Shown: positions 38,873-47,611 of the stretch, piece after piece
How positions within the stretch are numbered: the first letter of the stretch is position 1
Layout of the letters: the number at the start of each line of letters is the position of its first letter
DNA from: Methylocystis silviterrae
GTDB lineage: Bacteria > Pseudomonadota > Alphaproteobacteria > Rhizobiales > Beijerinckiaceae
NCBI RefSeq assembly: GCF_013350005.1
Contig: NZ_JABVWW010000015.1
Span: 1-64,000, forward strand
DNA: 64,000 bases
Direction: 5' to 3'
The notes under the pieces: generated by a model
Databases searched by the model: none
Seen by the model: the letters and a program-made list of their open reading frames with translations, nothing else
What the model was told of the DNA's origin: nothing
Made by a program: the position numbers and the translations under genes

Positions 38873-40906
38873 ATGACCCATCCTTTCTATTGTCTGCACA
38901 CGCATGGCTTCATCCGAGTCGCCGTCGCGACGCCGAACGTGCGAGTCGCCGATCCGGCTTTCAACGTCGGTCGGACGATCGAACTGGCGCGTGAGGCCGA
39001 TCACCACGGCGCTTCGCTGGCGCTGTTTCCCGAGTTGGGGATCTCCTCTTACGCGATCGACGATCTCTTGCAGCAGGAGGCGTTGCTTGACGCCGTCGAT
39101 GCGGCGATCGTCGAACTCGTCGAGGCCTCTTGCGGCATTCATCCGCTGATCGTCGTCGGCGCGCCGCTGCGCCATCGTGGCCGTCTCTATAACTGCGCCG
39201 TGGCGATCCTGCGTGGCCGGGTGCTCGCCGTGACGCCCAAGGTCTATCTACCGAACTATCGCGAGTTTTACGAACAGCGCCATTTCGCCTCGGGCGCTTT
39301 CATCTTTGGCGAGGACATCGCGGTCGCCCGACAACGCGCGCCCTTCGGCTCCGATACGCTGCTTGAAGCGACGGATTTTCCCGGACTCGTGATCCACACC
39401 GAGATTTGCGAGGACGTATGGGTGCCCATTCCCCCTTCGGCGCGCGCCGCGCTGGCGGGCGCGACCGTGCTGCTCAATCTCTCGGCGTCGAACGCGATCA
39501 TCGGCAAATCCGACTATCGCGAGACGCTATGCAGCGCACATTCGGCGCGCTGCCTTTCGGCCTATCTTTATTCGGCGGCGGGGCAGGGCGAGTCGACGAC
39601 GGACCTCGCGTGGGACGGAGAAGCGCTGATCTGCGAGAAGGGCGACGTTCTCGCCAAGGCTCCGCGCTTTTCCGACGAACCGCAGTTGGCGCTCGCCGAT
39701 GTTGATATCGGCCGCCTGATGGCAGAAAGGATGCGGCAGGGCACGTTTGGCGCCTGCGCCGACGTGGAGCAGGGCGCGACGAATTACCGTCGCATTCCTT
39801 TCGAACTCGCCGCGCCTTGCGACCGCGATCTTGGATTTCTGCGCGAGGTCGGACGCTTTCCCTTTGTCCCGGCGGATGAAACGCGGCTCGCCGAGCTTTG
39901 TTTCGAGGCGTTCAACATACAATCGCACGGTCTCGAACAACGATTGCGCGCGACGAACATCAAGAAAGTCGTGATCGGCGTCTCCGGCGGACTCGACTCC
40001 ACTCAGGCGCTGCTCGTCGCGGTGACGGCGATGGATGCGCTCGGTCTGCCGCGCGAAAATGTGCTCGGCTTCACTCTGCCGGCCTTCGCCACGAGCGAAA
40101 GCACCAAGGCCAACGCCTGGCGGTTGATGCGCGCTCTCGGCGTCACCGCGCAAGAAATTGATGTCACTGCGGCTTGCAAGCAAATGCTCGCCGACATCGA
40201 TCACCCAGCTGCGCGCGGAGAGGCGGTTTACGACACGACTTACGAGAATGTGCAGGCGGGCGCGCGCACATCGCTGCTGTTTCGTCTTGCCAACCGCCAG
40301 GGCGCGCTCGTCATTGGCACTGGCGACCTTTCCGAGCTCGCCCTCGGTTGGTCCACCTATGGCGTTGGCGATCAGATGTCGCATTACAACGTCAACGCCT
40401 CGGTCCCTAAGACGCTCATTCAGCACCTCATCCGCTGGTGCGCTCGAGACGCGCGATTTGGCGCGGCAACGGCGGCGGTGCTTGAGGACGTTCTCGCGAC
40501 GGAAATCTCCCCCGAGCTTGTGCCCGGAGAAGCGAGACAGCGGACCGAGGAAACGGTCGGGCCATATGCGCTGCAGGACTTCAATCTCTATTATGCGACG
40601 CGCTACGGATTTGCGCCCGCGAAGATCGCCTTTCTCGCTTGGCGCGCTTGGCGGCATGCGGCTGCGGGATCATGGCCTGTAGGCGTCGCTGAAGAGGACA
40701 AGGTCGCCTATGACCTGTCGACGATCAAACATTGGCTCGGCGTTTTCGTGAAGCGATTCTTTGAGGGAAGCCAGTTCAAGCGATCGGCGCTGCCCAATGG
40801 CCCCAAAGTCAGTTCCGGAGGGTCGCTGTCTCCGCGCGGCGATTGGCGCGCGCCATCGGATTCGGTCGCGGACGCGTGGCTGAGTTCGCTCGACGACATT
40901 CCCTGA
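38873..40906 (+). CDS. nadE: Glutamine-dependent NAD(+) synthetase
   Basis: A 677-residue two-domain enzyme that amidates nicotinate adenine dinucleotide. The N-terminal nitrilase-type glutaminase domain (about 10-290) has the catalytic Glu in [12 protein letters not shown], a Lys in [19 protein letters not shown] and the nucleophile Cys in [12 protein letters not shown]. The synthetase domain has the P-loop [17 protein letters not shown] and later [16 protein letters not shown]. The size and domain order match the glutamine-using long form. It is downstream of the toxin pair but not coupled to it. Confidence 0.95.
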   Translation: MTHPFYCLHTHGFIRVAVATPNVRVADPAFNVGRTIELAREADHHGASLALFPELGISSYAIDDLLQQEALLDAVDAAIVELVEASCGIHPLIVVGAPLRHRGRLYNCAVAILRGRVLAVTPKVYLPNYREFYEQRHFASGAFIFGEDIAVARQRAPFGSDTLLEATDFPGLVIHTEICEDVWVPIPPSARAALAGATVLLNLSASNAIIGKSDYRETLCSAHSARCLSAYLYSAAGQGESTTDLAWDGEALICEKGDVLAKAPRFSDEPQLALADVDIGRLMAERMRQGTFGACADVEQGATNYRRIPFELAAPCDRDLGFLREVGRFPFVPADETRLAELCFEAFNIQSHGLEQRLRATNIKKVVIGVSGGLDSTQALLVAVTAMDALGLPRENVLGFTLPAFATSESTKANAWRLMRALGVTAQEIDVTAACKQMLADIDHPAARGEAVYDTTYENVQAGARTSLLFRLANRQGALVIGTGDLSELALGWSTYGVGDQMSHYNVNASVPKTLIQHLIRWCARDARFGAATAAVLEDVLATEISPELVPGEARQRTEETVGPYALQDFNLYYATRYGFAPAKIAFLAWRAWRHAAAGSWPVGVAEEDKVAYDLSTIKHWLGVFVKRFFEGSQFKRSALPNGPKVSSGGSLSPRGDWRAPSDSVADAWLSSLDDIP

Positions 40907-40914
40907 CAACGACA

Positions 40915-40943
40915 AGCCGGCCGCTCACGAAAAGCGGTCGGCT
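40915..40943. terminator. Hairpin between nadE and DUF1328 gene
   Basis: AGCCGGCCGCT (40915-40925) and AGCGGTCGGCT (40933-40943) pair with one G-T mismatch around a short loop. No long T-tract follows, so it may be a bidirectional hairpin between converging genes. Confidence 0.45.
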
Positions 40944-40970
40944 CATAGCGTATGGACGAGCGACGATCGC

Positions 40971-41144
40971 TCAGGCGCGCCGGATCAGGCCGAGAACGAC
41001 CGACACGACCAGCAGAATCAGCGCCAGCCAGAACAATATCCGCGCGCCATCCACCGCGACGCCGGCGACGCCGCCAAAGCCCAGAAAGCCGGCGATGAGA
41101 GCGACGACCAGAAACACGACGGCCCAATACAGAAGGTTGCCCAT
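40971..41144 (-). CDS. DUF1328 (YtjA-type) small membrane protein
   Basis: A 57-residue protein of two TM helices: MGNLLYWAVVFLVVALIAGF and ARILFWLALILLVVSVVLGL, joined by GFGGVAGVAVDG, ending IRRA. This is the DUF1328/YtjA signature. The function is unknown; it is often stress-associated. A strong GGAGG lies 6-7 bases before the ATG. Confidence 0.88.
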   Translation of the reverse strand: MGNLLYWAVVFLVVALIAGFLGFGGVAGVAVDGARILFWLALILLVVSVVLGLIRRA

Positions 41145-41298
41145 TTTTGACCTCCGCTTGTGAACTCACGTTCTAGAACGCGTCTGCTCCTCACATGTTC
41201 CGCCGCGAACTCAGCTCGCTATTGCTCAGGTCTCGACGCAGGCGCAATCCGCAAATAGAATAGTTCGAAGCGTTACCGTCCGTTTGGGCTGAAATGCT

Positions 41299-41964
41299 AT
41301 GTGCTATTCGCTTGAGGCAAGCATTACGGCTGGGCTCGGCCTGGGGTTGGCGGGCTACGGCATGGTTGCAAAAGCGCTGCGCTACGACCAGCGCATGTTG
41401 CTGTTCGCCGCATTCCCGCTGGTGTTTTCTGCGCATCAGTTCGTTGAGGCTGCGGTGTGGCTCACGCGCGACGATCCGGTCGCCGGTCAGCCCTTTCGCT
41501 ATCTCTACACGTTAATCGCCTTCACGATGTGGCCCGTGCTGACGCCAGCGGCCGCCGCCTCTGCAGAGTCGGATCCTGAACGAAGGCGTCTATGGCGAAC
41601 CATGGGCGGCGTAGGCTTTGTCCTGGCAGCCTATCTTATCGCCAAACTCGCCGGCGCCGACGGCATCGACCTGTCGGTCTATCGGCACTCGCTCGCTTAT
41701 GATCCGTTGTTCGAGCGCCCGCCGCTGGCGACGGACTTTCTCTATCTCTTGTTGACGGTCGCGCCGCTCATCTTGAGCGAGCGCAGGGCGATCAAAATTT
41801 TCGGCGTCGCGGTATTCTTGACGTTCGTTTTCGCGCTCGCAGCAAATCGTCCGGCTTGGTATTCCGTGTGGTGTCTCGCTGCAGCGGTGTTCAGTTTTGT
41901 CATTGCCTTCGCGATCGAGGAAGAGCGCAGCTCTGACTACGATGAGCTGGAAATGCAGCGCTAG
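41299..41964 (+). CDS. DUF6629-like polytopic membrane protein
   Basis: A 221-residue membrane protein with about six to seven hydrophobic segments. It begins MCYSLEASITAGLGLGLAGYG and continues LLFAAFPLVFSAHQFVEAAVWL, a pattern I associate with DUF6629. A short conserved-looking exterior part reads DLSVYRHSLAYD. The function is unknown. Its stop overlaps that of the convergent aminotransferase gene (CTAG at 41961-41964). Confidence 0.65.
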   Translation: MCYSLEASITAGLGLGLAGYGMVAKALRYDQRMLLFAAFPLVFSAHQFVEAAVWLTRDDPVAGQPFRYLYTLIAFTMWPVLTPAAAASAESDPERRRLWRTMGGVGFVLAAYLIAKLAGADGIDLSVYRHSLAYDPLFERPPLATDFLYLLLTVAPLILSERRAIKIFGVAVFLTFVFALAANRPAWYSVWCLAAAVFSFVIAFAIEEERSSDYDELEMQR

Positions 41965-42827
41965 TCGGTCCGGGACGTGTTCGTCGCCCATTCGATGTAG
42001 CGCCGGCGCAGCAGGCGGCTCGTGTCGCCCGGCGCGCCAGATCCTATGGGGCGGCCATCGAGCGAGACGACCGGCAGCACAAGATTGGAGGCGCTCGTGA
42101 GGAAGGCTTCCTTCGCCTCATAGGCCTCGGCGAGCGAGAAACTGCGCTCCTCGACGGTCAATCCTTCCCGCTCCGCGAGCAACTGCACGGCTTTTCGTGT
42201 ACAGCCGGGAAGAACTGCGGAGGAGTTTAGACGCGTCACGAGCACGTTCGCGCCGGTGAGGATGAAGGCGGTCGAGGATGAGCCTTCGGTCACGAAACCA
42301 TCCTGATCGACCATCCAAGCCTCCTGGCAGCCGCCCTCGAGCGCCGCTTGCTTCGCCAGAACCTGCGCGAGCAGCGCCGTGCTCTTGATGTCGCGTCGCG
42401 CCCAGCGCAAATCCGGAACAGTAAGCGCCTTCACGCCCGTTTCGGCGGCGGGCGAGGCGATGATGTTTTTCTTCTGAGCGAAGGCGACGAACGTCGGCGC
42501 CGCTTCCGTGGGAAACCCGAACTCGCGTTCGGCGGCGGCGCCTCTGGTGATCTGCAGATAGACGAGGCCTTCGCTCAAGCCGTTTCTTGCGATGAGCTCG
42601 GCCTCGATTTCCGCGATGCGCGACACTGGAATCGGACTTCCGATACGCAGTTCGCGTAGGGAGCGCTCGAGGCGTGAAAGGTGCGATTCATTATCGATCA
42701 GCCTTCCGCCGATGACGGCCGCAACCTCATAGACGCCGTCGGCGAACAGGAAGCCGCGGTCGAGAATCGACACGCGCGCCTCGCCGATGGGGATGTAAGC
42801 TCCGTTCACGTAAGCGATATCAGACAC
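41961..42827 (-). CDS. D-amino-acid aminotransferase-like PLP enzyme
   Basis: A 288-residue class IV aminotransferase. It opens AYVNGAYIPIGEARVSILDRGFLFADGVYEV, the D-alanine aminotransferase/ADC lyase signature. The PLP lysine lies in WARRDIKSTALLAQ, and the C-terminal SNLVLPVVSLDGRPIGSG fits DAAT. It would exchange amino groups between D-amino acids and keto acids; 4-amino-4-deoxychorismate lyase and branched-chain aminotransferase are less likely. The GTG at 42827 has GGAG 6-7 bases upstream and matches the family N-terminus; a TTG at 42854 is less likely. It is divergent from the GCS2-like ligase gene. Confidence 0.85.
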   Translation of the reverse strand: MSDIAYVNGAYIPIGEARVSILDRGFLFADGVYEVAAVIGGRLIDNESHLSRLERSLRELRIGSPIPVSRIAEIEAELIARNGLSEGLVYLQITRGAAAEREFGFPTEAAPTFVAFAQKKNIIASPAAETGVKALTVPDLRWARRDIKSTALLAQVLAKQAALEGGCQEAWMVDQDGFVTEGSSSTAFILTGANVLVTRLNSSAVLPGCTRKAVQLLAEREGLTVEERSFSLAEAYEAKEAFLTSASNLVLPVVSLDGRPIGSGAPGDTSRLLRRRYIEWATNTSRTD

Positions 42828-43036
42828 GGTCGGCTCCGGGTGAGGGGAGCGCAATTTACAGCAGCGCTCGCGGCTTGTCCTGCCGACGCTTCGGGCTCTA
42901 TCGATAGGGCGGGTGATGCTTAAATAGAATGATCTGCGGCGGATCGCCCATGCGGGCTCCTCGCGACCTCGATCGCGGACGCTGGTGCGCGTCAGAAGAA
43001 GCGAAAACTGCGCTCACACTCGGGAAGGGGGATCCT

Positions 43037-44437
43037 TTGGGCGAGGAAATCAAGACCACGGGCTTCACGCCCGCCGACAAGGCGCGCTTCGCCGGCCGGC
43101 TCGCGCAGGAAACGCATCTCGCCCGCGCCCTGTTTGAACAGGACAAATTTTCGCGTGACGGCCACATGGTCGGCTTCGAAATCGAAACCTGGATCGTCGA
43201 TCACAATTATGCGCCGTCCTCGATCAACCAAAATCTCCTGGAAACCCTCAATCATCCGCTCGTCGTGCCGGAGCTGTCGCGGTTTAACGTCGAATTGAAT
43301 TGCGCGCCCTTCCGCCTCAAAGGCGACGCGCTGACGCAGGCGCACAATTCGCTGACGGACCTATGGACGAAATGCAACGACGTGGCCCATCAGCTCGACG
43401 CCAATCTTGTGATGATCGGCACGCTGCCCACGATCCGCGACGCCGATCTGACGCTCGCCAATATGTCGCCGCTCAACCGCTACTACGCGCTCAACCAGGA
43501 AGTGCTTCGTCTGCGCGGCGGACAGCCGTTGCACGTCAACATCGCCGGTCGCGACCGCCTTGCGTCCCAGCACAAAGATGTGATGCTCGAAGCTGCGACG
43601 ACCTCGTTTCAGATCCATCTCAAAGCCCCGGCCGATCTGGCGCATCTTTATTACAACGCCTCGGTGGCGGCGTCGGGCCCGATCCTGGCGGCCTGCGGCA
43701 ACGCGCCTTTTCTCTTCGGCAAGGCGCTATGGGAGGAAACGCGCATTCCGCTGTTCGAACAGGCGGTGAAGGTGCCGGGCCCGGCCAGGGTCAGCATGGG
43801 TTCAGGCTATGCGACGGATTCTCTCATCGAAATCTTCGAGGAGAATTTGCGCGACTATGACTCGCTGCTTCCTGTGGCCTTTGACGATCCGCCCGAGGCT
43901 ATGCGCCACCTGCGGTTGCATAATGGCGTCATCTGGCGCTGGAATCGTCCGCTGATCGGCTTCGACGAAAGCGGGGCGCCGCATCTGCGCGTCGAACACC
44001 GCATTCTGCCCTCGGGACCGACCTTCATCGACATGATGGCGAATGCCGCGCTTTACCTGGGCCTCGCGCGCGCCATCGCGATGAGCGGGGACTGTGGCGC
44101 GGGCGGCCTCGCCTTCGCTGACGCCAAGCGAAATTTTTACGCCGCGGCGCGTTTTGGCCTCGACGCGAAGCTCGAATGGCCGGGAAAAGGGGAGATCGCC
44201 GTCGATCGTCTGCTGCTCCAACGGCTCATTCCCGACGCCCGGGCGGGGCTGCGCGATTTGGGCGTCGCCGAAGCCGATTTCCTCGATATTATCGAAGCTC
44301 GGGTGCAGACCCGGCAGACGGGGGCGGCTTGGCAGCGAAAAGCTCTTGAGGCGCGCGGCGGGGACCTTTATGGCCTGATGGCGGCCTATTGCGAGCGCCA
44401 GCGGAGCGGCGCGCCCGTCCATCAGTGGGAAACATGA
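43037..44437 (+). CDS. GCS2-like carboxylate-amine ligase
   Basis: A 466-residue protein of the glutamine-synthetase-like glutamate-cysteine ligase 2 superfamily. Blocks include MVGFEIETWIVDHNYAPSS, FNVELNCAPFRLKGD, VSMGSGYATDS and LRVEHRILPSGPTFIDMMAN, matching the acidic metal/ATP-binding strands. Members join a carboxylate to an amine using ATP. True glutathione synthesis is possible but the family also makes other amides. The TTG at 43037 follows a GGGGGA site; an ATG at 42929 would add 36 unrelated residues. The next gene overlaps by 4 bp. Confidence 0.8.
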   Translation: MGEEIKTTGFTPADKARFAGRLAQETHLARALFEQDKFSRDGHMVGFEIETWIVDHNYAPSSINQNLLETLNHPLVVPELSRFNVELNCAPFRLKGDALTQAHNSLTDLWTKCNDVAHQLDANLVMIGTLPTIRDADLTLANMSPLNRYYALNQEVLRLRGGQPLHVNIAGRDRLASQHKDVMLEAATTSFQIHLKAPADLAHLYYNASVAASGPILAACGNAPFLFGKALWEETRIPLFEQAVKVPGPARVSMGSGYATDSLIEIFEENLRDYDSLLPVAFDDPPEAMRHLRLHNGVIWRWNRPLIGFDESGAPHLRVEHRILPSGPTFIDMMANAALYLGLARAIAMSGDCGAGGLAFADAKRNFYAAARFGLDAKLEWPGKGEIAVDRLLLQRLIPDARAGLRDLGVAEADFLDIIEARVQTRQTGAAWQRKALEARGGDLYGLMAAYCERQRSGAPVHQWET

Positions 44438-45501
44438 GGAGAACAGTGACCGACGCGCCTTGCGCCCTGCTCGACCGGCTGCCTGACGGATTTCTCGACT
44501 GCCCCGCCAATCGCCTGAAGGACATCCTTCCCCGACCGACCCTGTTCGACCTTCCGGGCCGCGACCCGAAACCGCTGTTCGTGTCTACGCTGCTGCACGG
44601 AAACGAGACGAGCGGGCTCGCCGCCGTGCAGGAGATTCTGCGCCGTCACGCCGCGCGCGGGCTCAATCGGTCGCTCATTCTGTTCATTGGCAATGTCGAC
44701 GCCGCGGCGGCGAATGTGCGCACGCTCCCGAGTCAGCGCGACTTCAACCGTGTGTGGCGCGGCACGGCCTTTCCCGATGATCCGCTCGCGTATATGGCGC
44801 GCTGGATTTACGAATACGTCGAGAAGCGGCGGGCTTTCGCCGCCGTCGACATCCACAACAACACCGGCTTCAATCCTCACTATAGCTGCATCAGCAAGCT
44901 TGAGCCGAAATATGTCGCGCTTGCGCAGCTTTTCTCCCGCATTGTCGTGCATTTTCAGCGCCCGCGCGGCACCAGCGCAGCGGCCTTCGCCGAATTGTGC
45001 CCGGCGATCACGGTCGAATGCGGCAAGTCGGGCGCCGATGTGGGCGTGGCGCATGCCGTCGAATTGCTCGAGGCCTGCCTCTCGATCGCAGAGCTTCCCG
45101 ACCATGCGCCGGCCCCGCAGGACATCGAGTTGCTGCGCACATGCGCCATCGTGAGGCCGCCCGCCGGCGCAAGCTTTTCTTTCGACGGAACGCCGGCGGA
45201 TTTTGTCTTCCGCCCCGATATCGATCATCTGAACTTCAGCGAATTGGGTGCTGGCGCCTCTTTCGGCGCGTTGGGCCACGAAGACGCGCGCCTCGAAGTC
45301 CTCTCCGGCGAAGGGTTCGACACGCAGCCGATCAACTATTTCGATTACGCGGGCGGCGAAATCAGGCTCGCGCGCCCCGCCATCCCGGCCATGCTGACTG
45401 TCGATCGCCGTGCGGTGCAGCAGGATTGTCTATGCTATCTGATGCACCGCATCGGCATGGACGGTCTGGGATATAGACACACTGACGCGAACGCGCATTA
45501 G
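44434..45501 (+). CDS. AstE/AspA-like zinc carboxypeptidase/amidohydrolase
   Basis: A 355-residue M14-fold enzyme related to succinylglutamate desuccinylase and aspartoacylase. The zinc motif is TLLHGNETSGLAAVQE, followed by RDFNRVWRG and the DIHNNTGFNPHYSC segment (third ligand region). The catalytic Glu is probably in AITVECGKSG. It would remove an N-acyl or amide-linked group. It overlaps the GCS2-like gene by 4 bp, so ligase and hydrolase form a coupled pair acting on the same product or precursor. Confidence 0.82.
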   Translation: MRRTVTDAPCALLDRLPDGFLDCPANRLKDILPRPTLFDLPGRDPKPLFVSTLLHGNETSGLAAVQEILRRHAARGLNRSLILFIGNVDAAAANVRTLPSQRDFNRVWRGTAFPDDPLAYMARWIYEYVEKRRAFAAVDIHNNTGFNPHYSCISKLEPKYVALAQLFSRIVVHFQRPRGTSAAAFAELCPAITVECGKSGADVGVAHAVELLEACLSIAELPDHAPAPQDIELLRTCAIVRPPAGASFSFDGTPADFVFRPDIDHLNFSELGAGASFGALGHEDARLEVLSGEGFDTQPINYFDYAGGEIRLARPAIPAMLTVDRRAVQQDCLCYLMHRIGMDGLGYRHTDANAH

Positions 45502-45866
45502 GGTTTCTCGGGCCGCACGTCCTCGATGACATAGAGGCCCTTCGTGTCGCGACTGATCGTGAATTTGATCTTCATGCCTTTCGACAGGCTGGACAGGTCG
45601 ACGTTCGGCGCCACGCGAAACGCCATTGTCATAGGCGACATTTCCAAGGGACCCGAGACCGGACCATGCGTGATCATGATCCGTCGCTCGTCTGCGTCGA
45701 CCGCCCGGACAACGCCCTCGCCTTGCCCCGTCGTCTTCTCCGCCTTTTCCGTCGCCTGGGCGAGCGTGTAGCGCGGCGCGCCTTGGACCGTCGCGTTGGC
45801 CGCGGCGCCGCCAATCCCGACAGAGATGGCGGCGCACACAGCGACGCGCGCAAATCGCGTCTTCAT
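45498..45866 (-). CDS. CusF-like periplasmic copper-binding protein
   Basis: A 122-residue exported protein with a signal peptide (about 1-25, ending AAANA). It has a CusF-type OB-fold: MITHGPVSGPLEMSPMTMAFRV gives the H-x-n-M-x-M copper site. The conserved tryptophan that caps copper in CusF is replaced (LEMS instead of a Trp-containing loop). It probably shuttles or scavenges Cu(I) in the periplasm. It lies 30 bp after the csp1-like gene, so both are likely co-transcribed. Confidence 0.78.
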   Translation of the reverse strand: MKTRFARVAVCAAISVGIGGAAANATVQGAPRYTLAQATEKAEKTTGQGEGVVRAVDADERRIMITHGPVSGPLEMSPMTMAFRVAPNVDLSSLSKGMKIKFTISRDTKGLYVIEDVRPEKP

Positions 45867-45896
45867 TGAAACTCCCGATCTTGCTGCTGAGGTCGG

Positions 45897-46340
45897 CTAG
45901 GCTTTACGGCATTCGTCGGCGCATTTCTGGCACGCTTTGCCGCAGGCCACGCATTCGGCGATCTTCGGAAACTTGTCGCATTGCTTCTTGCAGTCCTCGC
46001 AAATCAAGGCGACCGTTTTCGCCAGCGCGACGGCATGCGACGAGTTGAGCGCCGCCAGCGATGCGAGCGCATTGCACGCAGCGACAAGCTGCAGCGAGGC
46101 GTCCGCACATTCGGCCATGCTCGTGTCTTTCATCGCAAACATGCCAAGACAGTGCCGAAGGCAGTCATTGCCCGTGGAGACACATTCGATGCTCGCATTT
46201 TGCAGGTTTTTATAGAGCGGCGGATGCATATCCTCCATTTTGGCCGCGCTGTCCTTTTGGCCGGTCGCCTGAGCAAACGCTTGTGTGGCCGACACGACGG
46301 CGGCGGCGGTTCCGACTGCAATGAATTCGCGACGTTCCAT
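45897..46340 (-). CDS. csp1: Tat-exported copper storage protein (Csp1 type)
   Basis: A 147-residue four-helix-bundle copper-binding protein. The signal MERREFIAVGTAAAVVSATQAFA has the twin-arginine motif RREF, so it is exported folded. The mature chain has exactly 13 Cys, as in Methylosinus Csp1, spaced on helices: ECVSTGNDCLRHC, ECADASLQLVAAC, LICEDCKKQC and ECVACGKACQKCADEC. Csp1 stores many Cu(I) ions in the bundle core for pMMO supply. The ATG at 46340 is chosen since the Tat motif follows directly. A CusF-like gene lies downstream. Confidence 0.88.
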   Translation of the reverse strand: MERREFIAVGTAAAVVSATQAFAQATGQKDSAAKMEDMHPPLYKNLQNASIECVSTGNDCLRHCLGMFAMKDTSMAECADASLQLVAACNALASLAALNSSHAVALAKTVALICEDCKKQCDKFPKIAECVACGKACQKCADECRKA

Positions 46341-46485
46341 GGTTTTTCTCCAGGTGGGCTTCACTATACTTACCGAGGGGCCCCGCTCGCGGGTTCCATC
46401 GGGATGGCTGCGCTCATATCATCTTCGAGGAATTCATTTGTGACCGTGACGCTCGTGTCGAAGGCGGTTGTGCATCGACGTCTCG

Positions 46486-46968
46486 TCATGTGCGGTGAAA
46501 GATGATGCTGAGATTGCTGGCGGGCATGTACACGATTTGAGGCTCTCCAAACCTTTCTCGCGCGCGCGGGCCGCGACATCTTCCAGATCGCGGACGCCCC
46601 ACGCGGCGTTGCGAGCGCGAAGGCTCGCATCAAATTCGGCGCGGCTCGACGCTATGCGCGCCGCCGCGCCTGTATGGACCGTATAAATAGAGCGGTGCTC
46701 CCGCGGACAAGGTCCTGACTCCGCACTCGAACAAAGCCTCTGTCGCGCTCCAGGGGGAAATGTGCGTCATGTTTATGCAGATGATGGCGTCCGCCGCACG
46801 GATCGGCCAGGGGATTTGCTCTACCTTCAGCGCAAGCGGCGCATCCACATTGCCAAGTTTCATGGAGCTAGTCCAGGCGGAAATGCTCTCGCGCGCTTCA
46901 CAGCTCGGTTCCGACGGACAGAATGTCAGCCCGGGCGGATGCTGCGCGAAGAGCCGCTCGTCATTCAT
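46486..46968 (-). pseudogene. Decayed DUF938 SAM-methyltransferase
   Basis: The piece from 46968 reads LTFCPSEPSCEARESISAW, WPIRAADAIICINMTHISPW and GAPLYLYGPYRRGGAH, which match the middle of DUF938 methyltransferases. The expected continuation FDASLRARNAAWGVRDLEDV occurs in another frame, starting near 46627, and the end VYMPASNLSIIFHRT in yet another, up to a stop at 46486. At least two frameshifts are therefore present, and the family's N-terminal SAM-binding part is missing upstream. This is a degraded remnant. Confidence 0.75.
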
Positions 46969-47235
46969 ATTTTTCTCTCAGTTGCAGGAGCAACGCGAAA
47001 GAAGCTCTACGGTGTTCAAATTGCACACTCATGACGTGGGCTAAAGCTAAGTCGATTCGCAGCGATTGACATACAGTCATCCTCTCAAAGCGAAGCCCTT
47101 GGCTGTTCGTAGGCATGAAATTTGATGCCTCATGTTCGAAAGGCGGGAGCCTGACAGTTCCTGTCAAGAAGGGCGCCTGCGCGAGGCGTGCAAAAACTCG
47201 TCGCTTGCTGTGTTGAACTGCCGTGGGTCTTGAAA
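46969..47235. other. Non-coding gap upstream of the 106-residue ORF
   Basis: 267 bp without a supported gene. It may hold the remains of the missing DUF938 N-terminus, but I could not find a matching segment. Confidence 0.3.
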
Positions 47236-47556
47236 ATGTCTCAGCGCTTCGAACTTGTCGCCTCAACGCATCGATCGTTTGTCGCATTGGCGACGCTCCG
47301 TCTTCCCGGTCACCCCCTGCGGCGCTTTACCAAAGAAGAGGCGGCGATCCTTTCGCGGGCCCTCGACTCCGTCGCGAAGGGCGACCGCGGCGAACAGCAG
47401 ATCTATATGAGCCCCATCGCCAGCGATCATGACTTCGACGCGAGAGTCGAAGAGAGCGGCGTTGTCCTCTCCTCCGAAGGTCACGGCGACGTCAAACTGG
47501 ACTGGAGCGAAGCGCGCGCCCTGGCCGAAGAGTTGAGATCGTTTGCGTTCGGGTAG
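47236..47556 (+). CDS. Hypothetical protein, 106 residues
   Basis: A small soluble protein starting MSQRFELVASTHRSFVALATLRLPGHPLRRFTKEEAAIL and ending LDWSEARALAEELRSFAFG. No family is recognised. It has no signal peptide or TM helix and has ordinary codon usage. The ATG at 47236 is chosen because an upstream alternative adds Cys-rich unlikely residues. It is convergent with the EEP gene; 55 bp separate the stops. Confidence 0.5.
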   Translation: MSQRFELVASTHRSFVALATLRLPGHPLRRFTKEEAAILSRALDSVAKGDRGEQQIYMSPIASDHDFDARVEESGVVLSSEGHGDVKLDWSEARALAEELRSFAFG

Positions 47557-47611
47557 CAGGGAACGGTTTACGCTTGAGCGGCGCGTTGGGGTTCACAAGC
47601 GGCGCCGCGGA

